Counted from the stretch's first letter, positions 1-8,059 are shown. The stretch is 17,189 nt of DNA from JAVVPL01 sp036655775 (GCA_036655775.1 JAVVPL010000037.1:1-17189), one strand, 5' to 3'. Notes: generated from the letters alone by a model not told the origin. A program made the numbers and translations.

Positions 1-210
1 TTGATTGTAAGCGGTATTGCCAAGTTGAAAAAGGGTACTTGGATCTTGAGTTTCGGCTTTTCCTTCTAAAGAGGAGAGGAGAAAAAAAGTGCATATAACA
101 GAAAAAATAAGTATTTTAGATGAGATCCAAAGCCTATCCACATGCTTTTGGGGTGCATTCCATAGAATGGGATAACTAAAAATCGTTTTTATGGATGATT
201 GCATACGCAT
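1..210 (-). CDS. batE: BatE-like TPR protein, N-terminal part (cut by window edge)
   Basis: The first 70 codons are visible, reading from an ATG at 210 (a second in-frame ATG lies at 204) to the left edge with no stop. The product has a basic start, then a hydrophobic segment around residues 36-50 (ILIFSVICTFFLLSS), then LFQLGNTAYNQ, which is the typical opening of a TPR repeat. This fits an exported or membrane-anchored TPR protein. It starts 8 bases after the batD stop, the place batE occupies in Bacteroidota aerotolerance operons. The known BatE family has an N-terminal TPR region followed by a C-terminal SH3-like domain; only the start of that plan can be seen here. The roughly 35 residues before the hydrophobic segment are long for a signal peptide, so the protein may keep an N-terminal membrane anchor. 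The identification rests mainly on gene order plus the TPR opening. Confidence 0.72.
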   Translation of the reverse strand, partial: MRMQSSIKTIFSYPILWNAPQKHVDRLWISSKILIFSVICTFFLLSSLEGKAETQDPSTLFQLGNTAYNQ

Positions 211-218
211 AATTAATA

Positions 219-2099
219 TTATTTGAGTTCTTTTACTAATTTATAAATAACATCTAAGGCTTCATTATAGATATGCTCCATACTTTCTTGGCTATTGCCT
301 TGGGGGGCAAAACGTTCGTATTCGCAATGGTCTAATGTAACTAAAAAGTTTTGAATTAAATCTTCACTAATATTTTGTTCACTTAAGGTTTTGCCTACAT
401 TGTCAATGGAAAGTTCGGCAAGAGAAATATTTAATTTTTGACTTAAAAAACCCCATAAAGCCTGTGAAATTTCAATATAAAATAAGTCTTTGGCATTTTG
501 TTTTAGATATTGATTTGCCTTTTTTAAACATTTTTTAGCTTTTTTTAGTGCTTTTTTATTTTGTGTGCCTACAATATCTAATTCTTGTTTGAGTCTTTTG
601 TGATTGTAAAACAAATAAGCAATAAAACAGAAAAAACAGAGACCTAGGCTTAGATAAAAATAAAAAGAAAGAAAAAAGGCATTTCCTTTGGGGCTAAAAT
701 GTGTGTTTTTGGCAATATATTCAATATCGTTATTCAATAAAGCTAATTTGGATTGCGTTTGCAAATTATTGCCCGTCCCATTACCCTCGGAAGGGGCTAT
801 ATTTAAAGTGATTTCATCTATGGTTTGGTTTAGGTAATCGGCTTTTTGTGGATTGAAAAAAGAATAGGTAAAACTATTGATTTTATAAACTCCAGGATTG
901 CGAGGCACCACAATGAATTCAAAAGTTTTACTTCCGCTAAGCCCATTTGCATTAGCATTGATTTGCGTACTAATTTTAGGTTCGTACACTTCAAAATCGG
1001 GTGGAAAAACAAGTTCAGGTTGATTGATAAGTTGAATATTCCCTTGTCCTTTTACTGTAAATTTAAAGGTGATCGCATCGTTTGCTTTAATTTGTTTGTT
1101 TTTATCGTACTCAAATTTGCAGGTATAATTCCCCACCAAACCTGTAAAAGAAGCAGGTTTGTTTTTTTCGGGTAAGGGTTTTACCTTAATACGCAAGGTG
1201 TTTGATTTGAGGTTTTTTTTCACATTGACCACACTGGCAAAAAAAGGATCATCAAAAAAATCAAAAATGCTTCCTGTGCGTTGACGTTGATTTTGTACGG
1301 GAACTTGTGCAATAGCCTCGATTTCTAGAGGATCAATGCTTAAAGAGCCCGATTCTTGAGGATAAATAGCAATTCGCCTAAGTTCTGCCACTGTATATCG
1401 CTTGCCATTAATAACTTCGGTTTTGGCTTCTTGTTGGGGCATATCTTTGAGTTCTTCGCTCCAAAAACCTTTAATGGAGGGCGTTTTGTAGATATTGTAT
1501 TGCGAAAGTGATACCGCAGTGTAAATTTTGTAACTTAAAATAATTTCTTCGCCTTGATATACTTGTGTTTTATTGGCACTAGCTCGAATAAAAAGATCCT
1601 TACTGCTGATTTCTTTGTCCCCTTGTGTGGGGGCGCTTTGTGAGTTTCTGCCTCTGTTATTATTTTGCGTGTTTGAGTTACTTCCTGCATTCCCTTTTAC
1701 CACATTGATGTTTATATTTTCACTTTCGTATTTTTTTCCATTTACATTAATGCTTGCTTTTCCGATGGCATAATTGCCAGTTTTTAAAGCCTTTATCACA
1801 TACGAATATGAAAAATTATAACTTTGAGAGGCAACGCCATTGATAATTTGAATATTGGAAGATTGCGATTGACTAGGGCCATAAAGCAAATCAAAGCCTC
1901 TAAAACTAGGCGATTTAAAATTACTACCTCCTTGGGTATTCAAATTAAAGCTAATTTCAAATTCCTGTCCTTCGGCTACCTGTTTGGGATAACGAGCACT
2001 AAATTGAACGGGTTCCTGAGCATATACTAATGAAAATAAAGGTATAATAAAACAGAAAATTACAGTTAAAAATAGATATTTAAATTTATATTTTTGCAT
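219..2099 (-). CDS. batD: BatD, oxygen-tolerance membrane protein
   Basis: 626 residues. Residues 1-27 form a signal peptide ending VYA/Q. A large periplasmic part rich in beta-strand patterns follows (about 28-470), with repeated Ig-like segments such as QVAEGQEFEISFNL (40-53) and NKTQVYQGEEIILSYKIYT (176-194). A low-complexity Asn/Ser/Gln linker lies at 136-160. One membrane segment at about 475-497 leads to a cytoplasmic, Lys-rich tail of ~125 residues. This architecture is that of the BatD family (pfam BatD), which is anchored in the inner membrane with its bulk in the periplasm. It starts one base after the batC stop, so translation is probably coupled. The biochemical role of BatD is not established; in Bacteroides the Bat operon is linked to aerotolerance. 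Length is usual for the family and no defect is seen. Confidence 0.93.
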   Translation of the reverse strand: MQKYKFKYLFLTVIFCFIIPLFSLVYAQEPVQFSARYPKQVAEGQEFEISFNLNTQGGSNFKSPSFRGFDLLYGPSQSQSSNIQIINGVASQSYNFSYSYVIKALKTGNYAIGKASINVNGKKYESENININVVKGNAGSNSNTQNNNRGRNSQSAPTQGDKEISSKDLFIRASANKTQVYQGEEIILSYKIYTAVSLSQYNIYKTPSIKGFWSEELKDMPQQEAKTEVINGKRYTVAELRRIAIYPQESGSLSIDPLEIEAIAQVPVQNQRQRTGSIFDFFDDPFFASVVNVKKNLKSNTLRIKVKPLPEKNKPASFTGLVGNYTCKFEYDKNKQIKANDAITFKFTVKGQGNIQLINQPELVFPPDFEVYEPKISTQINANANGLSGSKTFEFIVVPRNPGVYKINSFTYSFFNPQKADYLNQTIDEITLNIAPSEGNGTGNNLQTQSKLALLNNDIEYIAKNTHFSPKGNAFFLSFYFYLSLGLCFFCFIAYLFYNHKRLKQELDIVGTQNKKALKKAKKCLKKANQYLKQNAKDLFYIEISQALWGFLSQKLNISLAELSIDNVGKTLSEQNISEDLIQNFLVTLDHCEYERFAPQGNSQESMEHIYNEALDVIYKLVKELK

Positions 2100-2100
2100 C

Positions 2101-2871
2101 TTACCAATCTTTTTCTATGTGCTTATTTTGTACAGGTACTTTTTGTTTTTTTATTTTGTCGAGAGTGTTTTTTTCTTGATTGTCAAGAGCATTTAACATC
2201 CTTTCGGCATCGGCTTGTTTCATTTGATCGGGTCGACGACCTTGTTTATTTGGGTCTTGTTTGTTCTCGTCGTTTTCAGGAGGCGAATTTGGATTTTTTT
2301 TATTTTGATCGGGATTGTCCTTTTTATTTTGATCTTTATTTTGGGATTGCTTATTTTGATCTTTATTGTCTTTGTTATCTTTGTTGTCTTTGTTTTGTTT
2401 TTGTTGATTTTGTTGATTTTGTTGATTTTGTTGTGCTTTCAACATTTTTTGAGCATAAGCTAAATTGTATTTGGCATCTTGATCTTTGGGTTGAATTTTG
2501 AGAGATTCTTTATAAGAGGCGATGCTTTTTTCGTAGTCTTTGTTTTGGAGTTGCACATTCCCAATATTGTAGAGAAGACTGCTTTTTTGCTTCGCTGTCA
2601 ACAAGGGATTTTGTAAGGCTTTATTGTAATTTTCCAAAGATTCATCATAGAGATTTTGTTTGTATTGCGCATTCCCTAAATTGTAGAGCCCTTTTACTTG
2701 TGTACTATCCTTGGCCAAGGCTTTTCTATAATAGGTTTCAGCGGTATTGTATTGTTTTTTGTCAAACGATTTATTGCCTTGACGCAACAAATTTAAGTTT
2801 GATTGGGCATCCACTTTCATAGAAGAAACTAAAAGAAATATGAAGAAAAAGGAACATTTATTGTTTTGCAT
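2101..2871 (-). CDS. batC: BatC, periplasmic TPR protein with Gln/Asn/Lys-rich region
   Basis: 256 residues. Residues 1-23 make a signal peptide ending VDA/Q. About three TPR repeats follow at roughly 27-60, 61-95 and 97-130 (for example GLYNLGNAQYKQNLYDESLE). Residues 146-215 are an extreme Gln/Asn/Lys/Asp low-complexity stretch encoded by short 9-bp DNA repeats. A conserved-looking tail (AERMLNALDNQEKNTLDKIK at 222-241) ends in EKDW. A TPR N-terminus, a polar linker and this kind of tail are typical of Bacteroidota BatC. TPRs usually mediate protein contacts, so it probably links other Bat proteins in the periplasm; this is inference. It is 59 bases downstream of batB, one of the two longer gaps in the operon, and abuts batD. 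Confidence 0.9.
   Translation of the reverse strand: MQNNKCSFFFIFLLVSSMKVDAQSNLNLLRQGNKSFDKKQYNTAETYYRKALAKDSTQVKGLYNLGNAQYKQNLYDESLENYNKALQNPLLTAKQKSSLLYNIGNVQLQNKDYEKSIASYKESLKIQPKDQDAKYNLAYAQKMLKAQQNQQNQQNQQKQNKDNKDNKDNKDQNKQSQNKDQNKKDNPDQNKKNPNSPPENDENKQDPNKQGRRPDQMKQADAERMLNALDNQEKNTLDKIKKQKVPVQNKHIEKDW
2362..2396 (-). repeat. 9-bp tandem repeat coding (Lys-Asp-Asn)n in batC
   Basis: About 3.5 copies of a 9-bp unit (minus strand AAAGAYAAY) encode KDNKDNKDNKD within the low-complexity linker of BatC. Third positions vary (GAC/GAT, AAC/AAT), so the copies are not all identical. Gain or loss of a unit keeps the reading frame. Confidence 0.75.
2399..2433 (-). repeat. 9-bp tandem repeat coding (Gln-Asn-Gln)n in batC
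   Basis: Nearly four copies of TTTTGTTGA on the plus strand, with no mismatch in the visible copies, encode the run Q147-Q157 (QQNQQNQQNQQ) of BatC. The perfect identity, including third positions, suggests recent expansion by replication slippage. Changes by whole units preserve the frame. Confidence 0.85.
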
Positions 2872-2901
2872 AGATCTATAATTTTTAATGTAAGCGTACT
2901 G

Positions 2902-2921
2902 AAAACATAGCGGTATGTTTT
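2902..2921 (-). other. Stem-loop in batB-batC intergenic spacer
   Basis: AAAACATA (2902-2909) and TATGTTTT (2914-2921) form an 8-bp inverted repeat around a 4-base loop, inside the 59-base gap after the batB stop. In the minus-strand transcript the stem ends in four U but has no further U-run, so it is weak as a terminator. It could be an RNA processing or stability element that separates batB from batC expression, or chance in AT-rich DNA. Confidence 0.4.
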
Positions 2922-2930
2922 GCTTTCTGC

Positions 2931-3977
2931 TTAGGGGCGTTTGACCCCAAAAAGATGTTGATAATTAAATATTTTATTTTTTTTCTCAAAGAGTAAAAGA
3001 TCGATAATAAGTAAGAGTAGAGCCCCAAAAAGAATATATTGGAATTGACTTTCATAGTCTGAAATATTGCGACTATCATGGGTTGTTTTATCTAATTTGT
3101 TGAGTTTCTCAAAAATAGTCTCTACGCCTGCGGATGAATTATTGGCACTTACGTATGAGCCATTGCCCGCTTGTGCAATTTCTTGGAGCATATTTTCATT
3201 GAGTTTAGTGAGAATAATATGGTCTTCCTTATCTCTTTTATAGCCTTGAATTTGGCCATTGACATAGATAGGAATTGGACCTCCTTGAGGAAGTCCCATC
3301 CCAATGGTATTGACGATAATATTGTTCGAGCTAGCTTTAGCAGCGGCATCCATGGCATTATCTTCATGATTTTCGCCATCACTAATTACGATAATGGCTT
3401 TGTTTTTTTTATTTGCGCTTTGCGGATCAAAACTTTGTGTACAAAGATTGATAGCGGCACCAATTGCGGTACCTTGTACGCTCATGTCGGAAGTGTTGAT
3501 ATTGTTGATAAATAATTTGGCCGCTCCATAATCGGAGGTGAGAGGTAGTTGCACAAAGGCATCGCCTGCAAATACCACCAAACCGATACGATCATTTTGT
3601 AATTTTTCGAGTAAGCGGATAATGGACTGTTTAGAACGCATCAAGCGACTAGGCTGAATGTCTTGACAATTCATACTTTCGGAAATGTCAAGTGCAATCA
3701 TTAAGTCAATTCCTTTGCGATCTACTTTTTTTACTTTTGTTCCCATTTGTGGATTTGCCAAAGTGAAAACAAGTAAAATAAAGGCGCATAGTATACAATA
3801 AAATTTAAGATTGTTTTTACCTTTTGAATAATCGGGCATTAGAGAAAGTATCAAATTTTGATCGCCTAATTTCCGAATATTTCTATGTTTTCTGTACAAA
3901 TAAATATAAAAGCAAGCTAGTAGCGGAGCAACTAGGATCAATAAATATAAAATGGCGGGTTCTTCGAATCTAAACAT
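2931..3977 (-). CDS. batB: BatB, membrane-anchored VWA-domain protein
   Basis: 348 residues. Two N-terminal membrane segments (about 8-28 and 59-75) and one near the C-terminus (about 311-330) flank a von Willebrand factor A domain. The metal-ion adhesion site is intact: D97-I-S99-E-S101, T170 in SVQGTAIG, and D200 in IVISDGENHED. IGLVVFAGDAF (131-141) is the usual VWA strand after the first helix. The family sits in the inner membrane and probably binds a partner through Mg2+. Its first 40 bases overlap the 3' end of batA in another frame. The chosen ATG at 3977 gives a start (MFRFEEPAILYLL) that mirrors the BatA N-terminus (MWYDLSFANPRYFYLLLL), which supports the start and the overlap. BatA and BatB look like duplicated relatives that may pair. 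Confidence 0.93.
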   Translation of the reverse strand: MFRFEEPAILYLLILVAPLLACFYIYLYRKHRNIRKLGDQNLILSLMPDYSKGKNNLKFYCILCAFILLVFTLANPQMGTKVKKVDRKGIDLMIALDISESMNCQDIQPSRLMRSKQSIIRLLEKLQNDRIGLVVFAGDAFVQLPLTSDYGAAKLFINNINTSDMSVQGTAIGAAINLCTQSFDPQSANKKNKAIIVISDGENHEDNAMDAAAKASSNNIIVNTIGMGLPQGGPIPIYVNGQIQGYKRDKEDHIILTKLNENMLQEIAQAGNGSYVSANNSSAGVETIFEKLNKLDKTTHDSRNISDYESQFQYILFGALLLLIIDLLLFEKKNKIFNYQHLFGVKRP

Positions 3978-4978
3978 GATTTTTTGGGTATAGTTTTAAA
4001 AACAAATAAACGAAATATGATTTCTAAGCTAAGAAACGCTAAGGCGATCCAAACCCAAATTTTGTATTCATCTGCTTTGTGTTCAAAGGATAAAACTTCT
4101 ATTTTGGTTTTTTCTAAACGATCAATTTCTTTGAAAATTGCTTTGAGTTTATTTTGATTGGTGGCGCGAAAATATTTACCTCCTGTGGAGCTAGCAATAT
4201 TACTCAATAAGTCTTCATCAATTTGCACTTCTACATTTTGGTATTGAATTCCGAAAGGTGTTTGAAAAGGATAAGGAGCAAGTCCTCGAGTTCCCACTCC
4301 CACGGTATAAACACGAATTCCATATAATTGCGCCATATCTGCCGCACTTAAAGGATCGATGGCTCCCATATTGTTGACTCCGTCGGTTAGCAATATAATG
4401 GTTTTACTAATGGCTTCACTATTGCGCAATCGATTTACGGCCACCGCTAAACCATCGCCTAGAGCGGTACCATCTGCAATAAGACCACTGCGTAAGGCTC
4501 GTAGTTGAGAATTAAGAATAGCGTGATCGATGGTCAATGGGCATTGGGTATAAGCTTCACCGCTAAAAGCAACAATACCCATACGGTCGGTAGAACGCCC
4601 TTTCATAAAATCAGCAGCAACTTTTTTGGCAGCTTCTAATCGATTGGGACGAAAATCTTCGGCTAACATACTTCCTGAAACATCCATGGCCATGATGATG
4701 TCTATTCCTTCAACATTTTCTTCATTGCTTCGTAAGTTGGATTGAGGACGAGCTAGAGCTACGATAATTGCACAAATACAAAGTAAACGAAGAATGAACC
4801 AAAGAGGATGGAGGCGTTGGCGAAGGGTTTTGTGTATACTTGCTTTAAACTCGGAGTCGGAAAAATGTAAATGAGGTACACTTTTTCGATATTTTTTGAA
4901 ATACCAAAAAATAAGCAAAGGAAGCAACAGAAGTAAATAAAAATAACGCGGATTTGCAAAACTGAGGTCGTACCACAT
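3938..4978 (-). CDS. batA: BatA, membrane-anchored VWA-domain protein
   Basis: 346 residues. Membrane segments lie at about 12-28 and 61-77, with a third at about 308-330. A VWA domain between them carries a complete MIDAS: D99-V-S101-G-S103, T171 in ADGTALGDG, and D199 in ILLTDGVNN. IDIIMAMDVSGSM is the family's most recognisable stretch. It starts 4 bases after the stop of the upstream membrane protein. Its 3' end runs 40 bases into batB, giving a C-terminal tail after the last membrane segment (FKTIPKKSCLDSKNPPFYIY) that is encoded in the overlap. BatA is expected to be a target of the MoxR ATPase encoded at the head of the operon; the cellular process is not settled. Confidence 0.94.
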   Translation of the reverse strand: MWYDLSFANPRYFYLLLLLPLLIFWYFKKYRKSVPHLHFSDSEFKASIHKTLRQRLHPLWFILRLLCICAIIVALARPQSNLRSNEENVEGIDIIMAMDVSGSMLAEDFRPNRLEAAKKVAADFMKGRSTDRMGIVAFSGEAYTQCPLTIDHAILNSQLRALRSGLIADGTALGDGLAVAVNRLRNSEAISKTIILLTDGVNNMGAIDPLSAADMAQLYGIRVYTVGVGTRGLAPYPFQTPFGIQYQNVEVQIDEDLLSNIASSTGGKYFRATNQNKLKAIFKEIDRLEKTKIEVLSFEHKADEYKIWVWIALAFLSLEIIFRLFVFKTIPKKSCLDSKNPPFYIY

Positions 4979-4982
4979 AAGA

Positions 4983-6002
4983 CTAATTATTTAGAGATTC
5001 AGCAGAGGAATTTGCTTCTGAATTTATATTTTGTTTTTCTGTATTTTGTTTTTGGGAGGCAATCAAATTAACAAAAGTAAGCGCGTTTTTATACGCGGTT
5101 TCATGTTGTTCGGGCAGGGGCATATCTTTGGCAAATTTGACCATTACGGAGGGTAGAAGTATGCTTTCCAACAATGAATATGCCGTGCCTTTGCCATAAT
5201 GTTGACCAAATTCTGTCAAAATTTCATCGGTGGTTTTTTCTAAAGTTGGAATATGTATGTCGTTGTCGATGTAAACACGGATAATATCGGTAAGTTCGGT
5301 GTAGTATTCTTTTATTAAATTTTGTTGCCACAATTTTTTGTTGTGAAGCGTGTTGAGCTGTTCGATGGCCAATATATTGGCAGGAACGGGAGGTTTGACG
5401 GCATGTGTAAATAAGGGTTGATGTTGTTTACGTCGACGTAGATAAAAAATAAGTAGTAGAATAAGCCCAACTACGAGTAGGGGAATAAGAATCCAAGGTA
5501 GAATTTCTCTAAAAGTATAAGGAATGGAAAATATAGGCTTAATGTCTTTGATGGCCAAATTGGTGTCAACGGCAGGAGCTACAATGGTATATTTGAGTGC
5601 GGGGATTGTAAATTCTAAGGCCGTTGTATCGGAGGGTTTGCCTTTGAGTAAAAAACACATGGAAGGAATTTGGTAAATTCCTTCTTCATACATGGCAAAT
5701 ACAAAGGTTTTTTGATAGATGTATTCCTTGGTTTTGTCATTATACAACGTATCTAGTTTAAATTTAGCAGGAAATATTTCTATACGTTGATCCAAGGTGT
5801 CACTGAGATTTGGAAAAAGAAAAATTTCTTTTTTTGGAGAGTGTAAGCTGATTTTGAGTTCTATTTGATCGCCTATACTTGCCACACTATCTGAAAGTAT
5901 ACTTATTTTTTGCGTTTGTCCAAAACTGAAACTGGTGCTACAAAGTAAGAAGCAAACCAAGAGAGGCGCATATAGAAGGCTAGATATATATTTTTGTAAC
6001 AT
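4983..6002 (-). CDS. Bat-operon membrane protein between DUF58 and BatA (BatX-like)
   Basis: 339 residues from the ATG at 6002. An ATG at 6083 in the same frame would add 27 residues, but that extension overlaps the DUF58 gene and precedes a clear signal peptide. The 6002 start is preferred because it puts MLQKYISSLLYAPLLVCFLL first and leaves only 4 bases after the DUF58 stop. Cleavage is likely near SFSFG/Q (residue 29). Residues 30-165 are a beta-rich periplasmic domain resembling BatD-type Ig modules. A membrane helix lies at about 169-188 (PWILIPLLVVGLILLLIFYL), followed by RRRK. The cytoplasmic part (200-339) has helices such as LIKEYYTELTDIIRVYI (229-245), of the sort seen in proteins encoded next to batA (DUF4381-like). 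No function is established; position suggests a scaffold for the MoxR/BatA/BatB machinery. The family name is from memory of the operon layout, not from a search. Confidence 0.8.
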   Translation of the reverse strand: MLQKYISSLLYAPLLVCFLLCSTSFSFGQTQKISILSDSVASIGDQIELKISLHSPKKEIFLFPNLSDTLDQRIEIFPAKFKLDTLYNDKTKEYIYQKTFVFAMYEEGIYQIPSMCFLLKGKPSDTTALEFTIPALKYTIVAPAVDTNLAIKDIKPIFSIPYTFREILPWILIPLLVVGLILLLIFYLRRRKQHQPLFTHAVKPPVPANILAIEQLNTLHNKKLWQQNLIKEYYTELTDIIRVYIDNDIHIPTLEKTTDEILTEFGQHYGKGTAYSLLESILLPSVMVKFAKDMPLPEQHETAYKNALTFVNLIASQKQNTEKQNINSEANSSAESLNN

Positions 6003-6006
6003 TATA

Positions 6007-6870
6007 TTAGTGTGTTTTAAAAAGATAAATAAGGTGTTTGACATAATCTTCTTGCGTGGCAATATGTACATGACGCAATCCATATTTTTTTAAAATAAGT
6101 TCGGTGTTTTTGTTGTGTGAGTCCCAGTATTGCTCATAAATTTTTCTATTCGCCGCCGAAGAGGTATCAAATAAAAAATCTTTTCCACTTTCGTTGTCTT
6201 TAAGTCGAAGCAAGCCCACATTAGGTATGCTTTTTTCCAGAGAATCGTAGATACAAAGAGCGGATAAATCATGTTTTTGAGATACGATTTTAATGGCATC
6301 TTCGTAATTGGTATCTAAGAAATCGGAAATGATAAAAGCCGTACATTTTCGCTTGTGCACATTGTTGAAATAACGGAGTGCTTCGCTAATATTTGTGTGT
6401 GTATCGGTGGCTTTAAATTCTAATAGTTCGCGAATGATTCGCAAAATGTGAGAACGTCCTTTTTTAGGTGGAATGTATTTTTCTACTTTATTACTAAAAA
6501 ACAAAACGCCTACTTTGTCGTTGTTTTGAATAGCAGAAAAGGCTAGTATGGCAGCAATTTCGGTGATTGCGTCTTTTTTTAATTGTCGGTGTGATCCAAA
6601 AAAATTGGAAGCACTCACATCGATAATGAGCATTACGGTTAATTCCCGTTCTTCTTCAAAAACTTTCACGTATGGGTGATGAAAGCGTGCGGTAACATTC
6701 CAATCAATAAAACGCACATCATCGCCATACTGATATTCTCGCACTTCACTAAAAGCCATACCTCTTCCTTTAAAGGCACTATGATACTGTCCAGAGAATA
6801 TATGTTGAGAAAGTCCTCGTGTTTTTATCTCAATCTTTCGTACTTTTTTTAAAATATCGGCAGTTTCCAT
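6007..6870 (-). CDS. DUF58 (VWA-like) protein of the Bat operon
   Basis: 287 residues, no signal peptide or membrane segment, so probably cytoplasmic. The DUF58 signature is clear at residues 40-62 (SEVREYQYGDDVRFIDWNVT), followed by a VWA-like fold whose first metal-site motif is D84-V-S86-A-S88 (LIIDVSAS). DUF58 proteins almost always accompany MoxR ATPases and are taken to be partners or adaptors of them. The gene lies 54 bases downstream of moxR and 4 bases upstream of the BatX-like gene. Length is normal for the short, soluble form of the family, and the ATG at 6870 gives a conventional N-terminus (METADILKKVRKIEIKT). Confidence 0.92.
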   Translation of the reverse strand: METADILKKVRKIEIKTRGLSQHIFSGQYHSAFKGRGMAFSEVREYQYGDDVRFIDWNVTARFHHPYVKVFEEERELTVMLIIDVSASNFFGSHRQLKKDAITEIAAILAFSAIQNNDKVGVLFFSNKVEKYIPPKKGRSHILRIIRELLEFKATDTHTNISEALRYFNNVHKRKCTAFIISDFLDTNYEDAIKIVSQKHDLSALCIYDSLEKSIPNVGLLRLKDNESGKDFLFDTSSAANRKIYEQYWDSHNKNTELILKKYGLRHVHIATQEDYVKHLIYLFKTH

Positions 6871-6924
6871 CTTCTTTTATTTAGCAAAAACAATCGGTTC
6901 ATCATATCTAATTTAGGCTAAAGA

Positions 6925-7920
6925 CTAAGGAACTTCTACCGTATTTAAAATTTCGGTGATGATGTCTTCGGTGGTGATATTTTCGGCTTCGGCTTCGTAG
7001 GTTAAACCGATACGATGGCGCATTACATCGAAACAGATGGCGCGGACATCCTCTGGAATTACATAGCCTCTTCGTTTAATAAACGCAAATGCTTTGGAGG
7101 CTAAAGCTAAATTGATACTTGCTCGAGGAGAAGCACCAAAAGAAATTAAATTAGCAAATTTGGATAAATTGTATTGCTCAGGAAAACGAGTTGCAAAGAC
7201 AATATCGGTAATGTAATTTTCTATTTTTTCATCTAGATATACTTCTCGTGTTAATTCTCTTGCCTTGATAATGTCGTGCGTATTGACCACTCTATTGACT
7301 TGGGTAATGGCATTATTGATGTTTTGACGAATAATTAATTTTTCTTCTTCTTTTTGAGGATAGCCAATAATAACTTTAAGCATAAAACGGTCTACTTGGG
7401 CCTCGGGTAAAGGATAAGTGCCTTCTTGTTCTATTGGGTTTTGGGTAGCAAGAACCAGAAAAGGATCGTCTAGTTTGTAGCTTTGTTCGCCAATGGTAAC
7501 TTGTCGTTCTTGCATGGCTTCGAGCAGTGCACTTTGTACTTTTGCTGGCGCTCGGTTAATTTCATCGGCAAGGATAAAGTTGGCAAAAATAGGTCCTTTA
7601 CGAGTTACAAAATGTTCGTCTTTTTGGCTATATATAAGGGTGCCTAATAAGTCGGCAGGCAAGAGGTCGGGAGTGAATTGAATTCGACTAAATTTTCCGT
7701 CTACGGCTTCTGCCAAAGTTTTGATGGCCAAAGTTTTTGCTAAACCAGGAACCCCTTCTAATAAGATGTGCCCATTGGCAAGAAGTCCAATTAATAATCG
7801 TTCGACCATTTGCTTTTGCCCTACAATGTTTTTCTTCATTTCTAAAGTAAGAAGATCAATAAAGGCGCTTTCTCTTTGAATTTTTTCGTTTAATTCTTTG
7901 ATGTCAATTTGCTCTGTCAT
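6925..7920 (-). CDS. moxR: MoxR-family AAA+ ATPase
   Basis: 331 residues, cytoplasmic. Walker A is G56-VPGLAK-T63 within HILLEGVPGLAKT; Walker B is ILADE (116-120), followed by INRAPAKVQSALLEAMQE, the MoxR hallmark; sensor-1 region is VLATQNPIEQEG. The C-terminal lid region includes SFGASPRASINLALASKAFA, with the sensor-2 arginine in GASPRAS. The product is an ATP-driven chaperone expected to remodel or insert metal into the VWA proteins encoded downstream. It is the first gene of the operon; a Bacteroidota-like promoter lies about 100 bases upstream. There is a 54-base spacer before DUF58. Sequence is complete with all catalytic motifs. Confidence 0.95.
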   Translation of the reverse strand: MTEQIDIKELNEKIQRESAFIDLLTLEMKKNIVGQKQMVERLLIGLLANGHILLEGVPGLAKTLAIKTLAEAVDGKFSRIQFTPDLLPADLLGTLIYSQKDEHFVTRKGPIFANFILADEINRAPAKVQSALLEAMQERQVTIGEQSYKLDDPFLVLATQNPIEQEGTYPLPEAQVDRFMLKVIIGYPQKEEEKLIIRQNINNAITQVNRVVNTHDIIKARELTREVYLDEKIENYITDIVFATRFPEQYNLSKFANLISFGASPRASINLALASKAFAFIKRRGYVIPEDVRAICFDVMRHRIGLTYEAEAENITTEDIITEILNTVEVP

Positions 7921-8030
7921 AATTTAGCATTTTTTAATTATTGGAATATTGCTATATATTGTTTTTGAGATTATTAATATGAAAATAGCAAATTTTCCTT
8001 ATGAAAATGAATACGTATTAAAATGGTTTG

Positions 8031-8059
8031 CAAATATACAAAAATATTAAATACATCAA
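8031..8059 (-). promoter_or_regulatory. Candidate Bacteroidota promoter for the moxR-bat operon
   Basis: On the minus strand, TATATTTG (8038-8031) fits the Bacteroidota -7 element TAnnTTTG, and TTG (8059-8057) lies 18 bases upstream as a -33 element. A start of transcription near 8024 would give a leader of about 100 bases before the moxR ATG at 7920. The match is good, but the region is AT-rich and I have not scored alternatives. Confidence 0.45.

Noticed and set aside
846..1175. 109-codon plus-strand open frame inside batD
   Set aside because: It lies antisense to a well-supported BatD coding region and shows no recognisable domain. AT-rich genes often leave such frames open on the other strand.
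2362..2433. CRISPR-like or minisatellite array
   Set aside because: The units are only 9 bp, contiguous, in frame and coding, with no spacers. They are coding slippage repeats in batC.
2094..2501. 135-codon plus-strand frame rich in Phe, Leu, Val and Cys
   Set aside because: It is the complement of the Gln/Asn/Lys/Asp-rich batC linker; the composition and repeats are explained by the 9-bp coding repeats.
6003..6083. 27-codon N-terminal extension of the BatX-like protein
   Set aside because: The extension overlaps the DUF58 gene and would place residues ahead of a clear signal peptide. The ATG at 6002, 4 bases after the DUF58 stop, is the better start.
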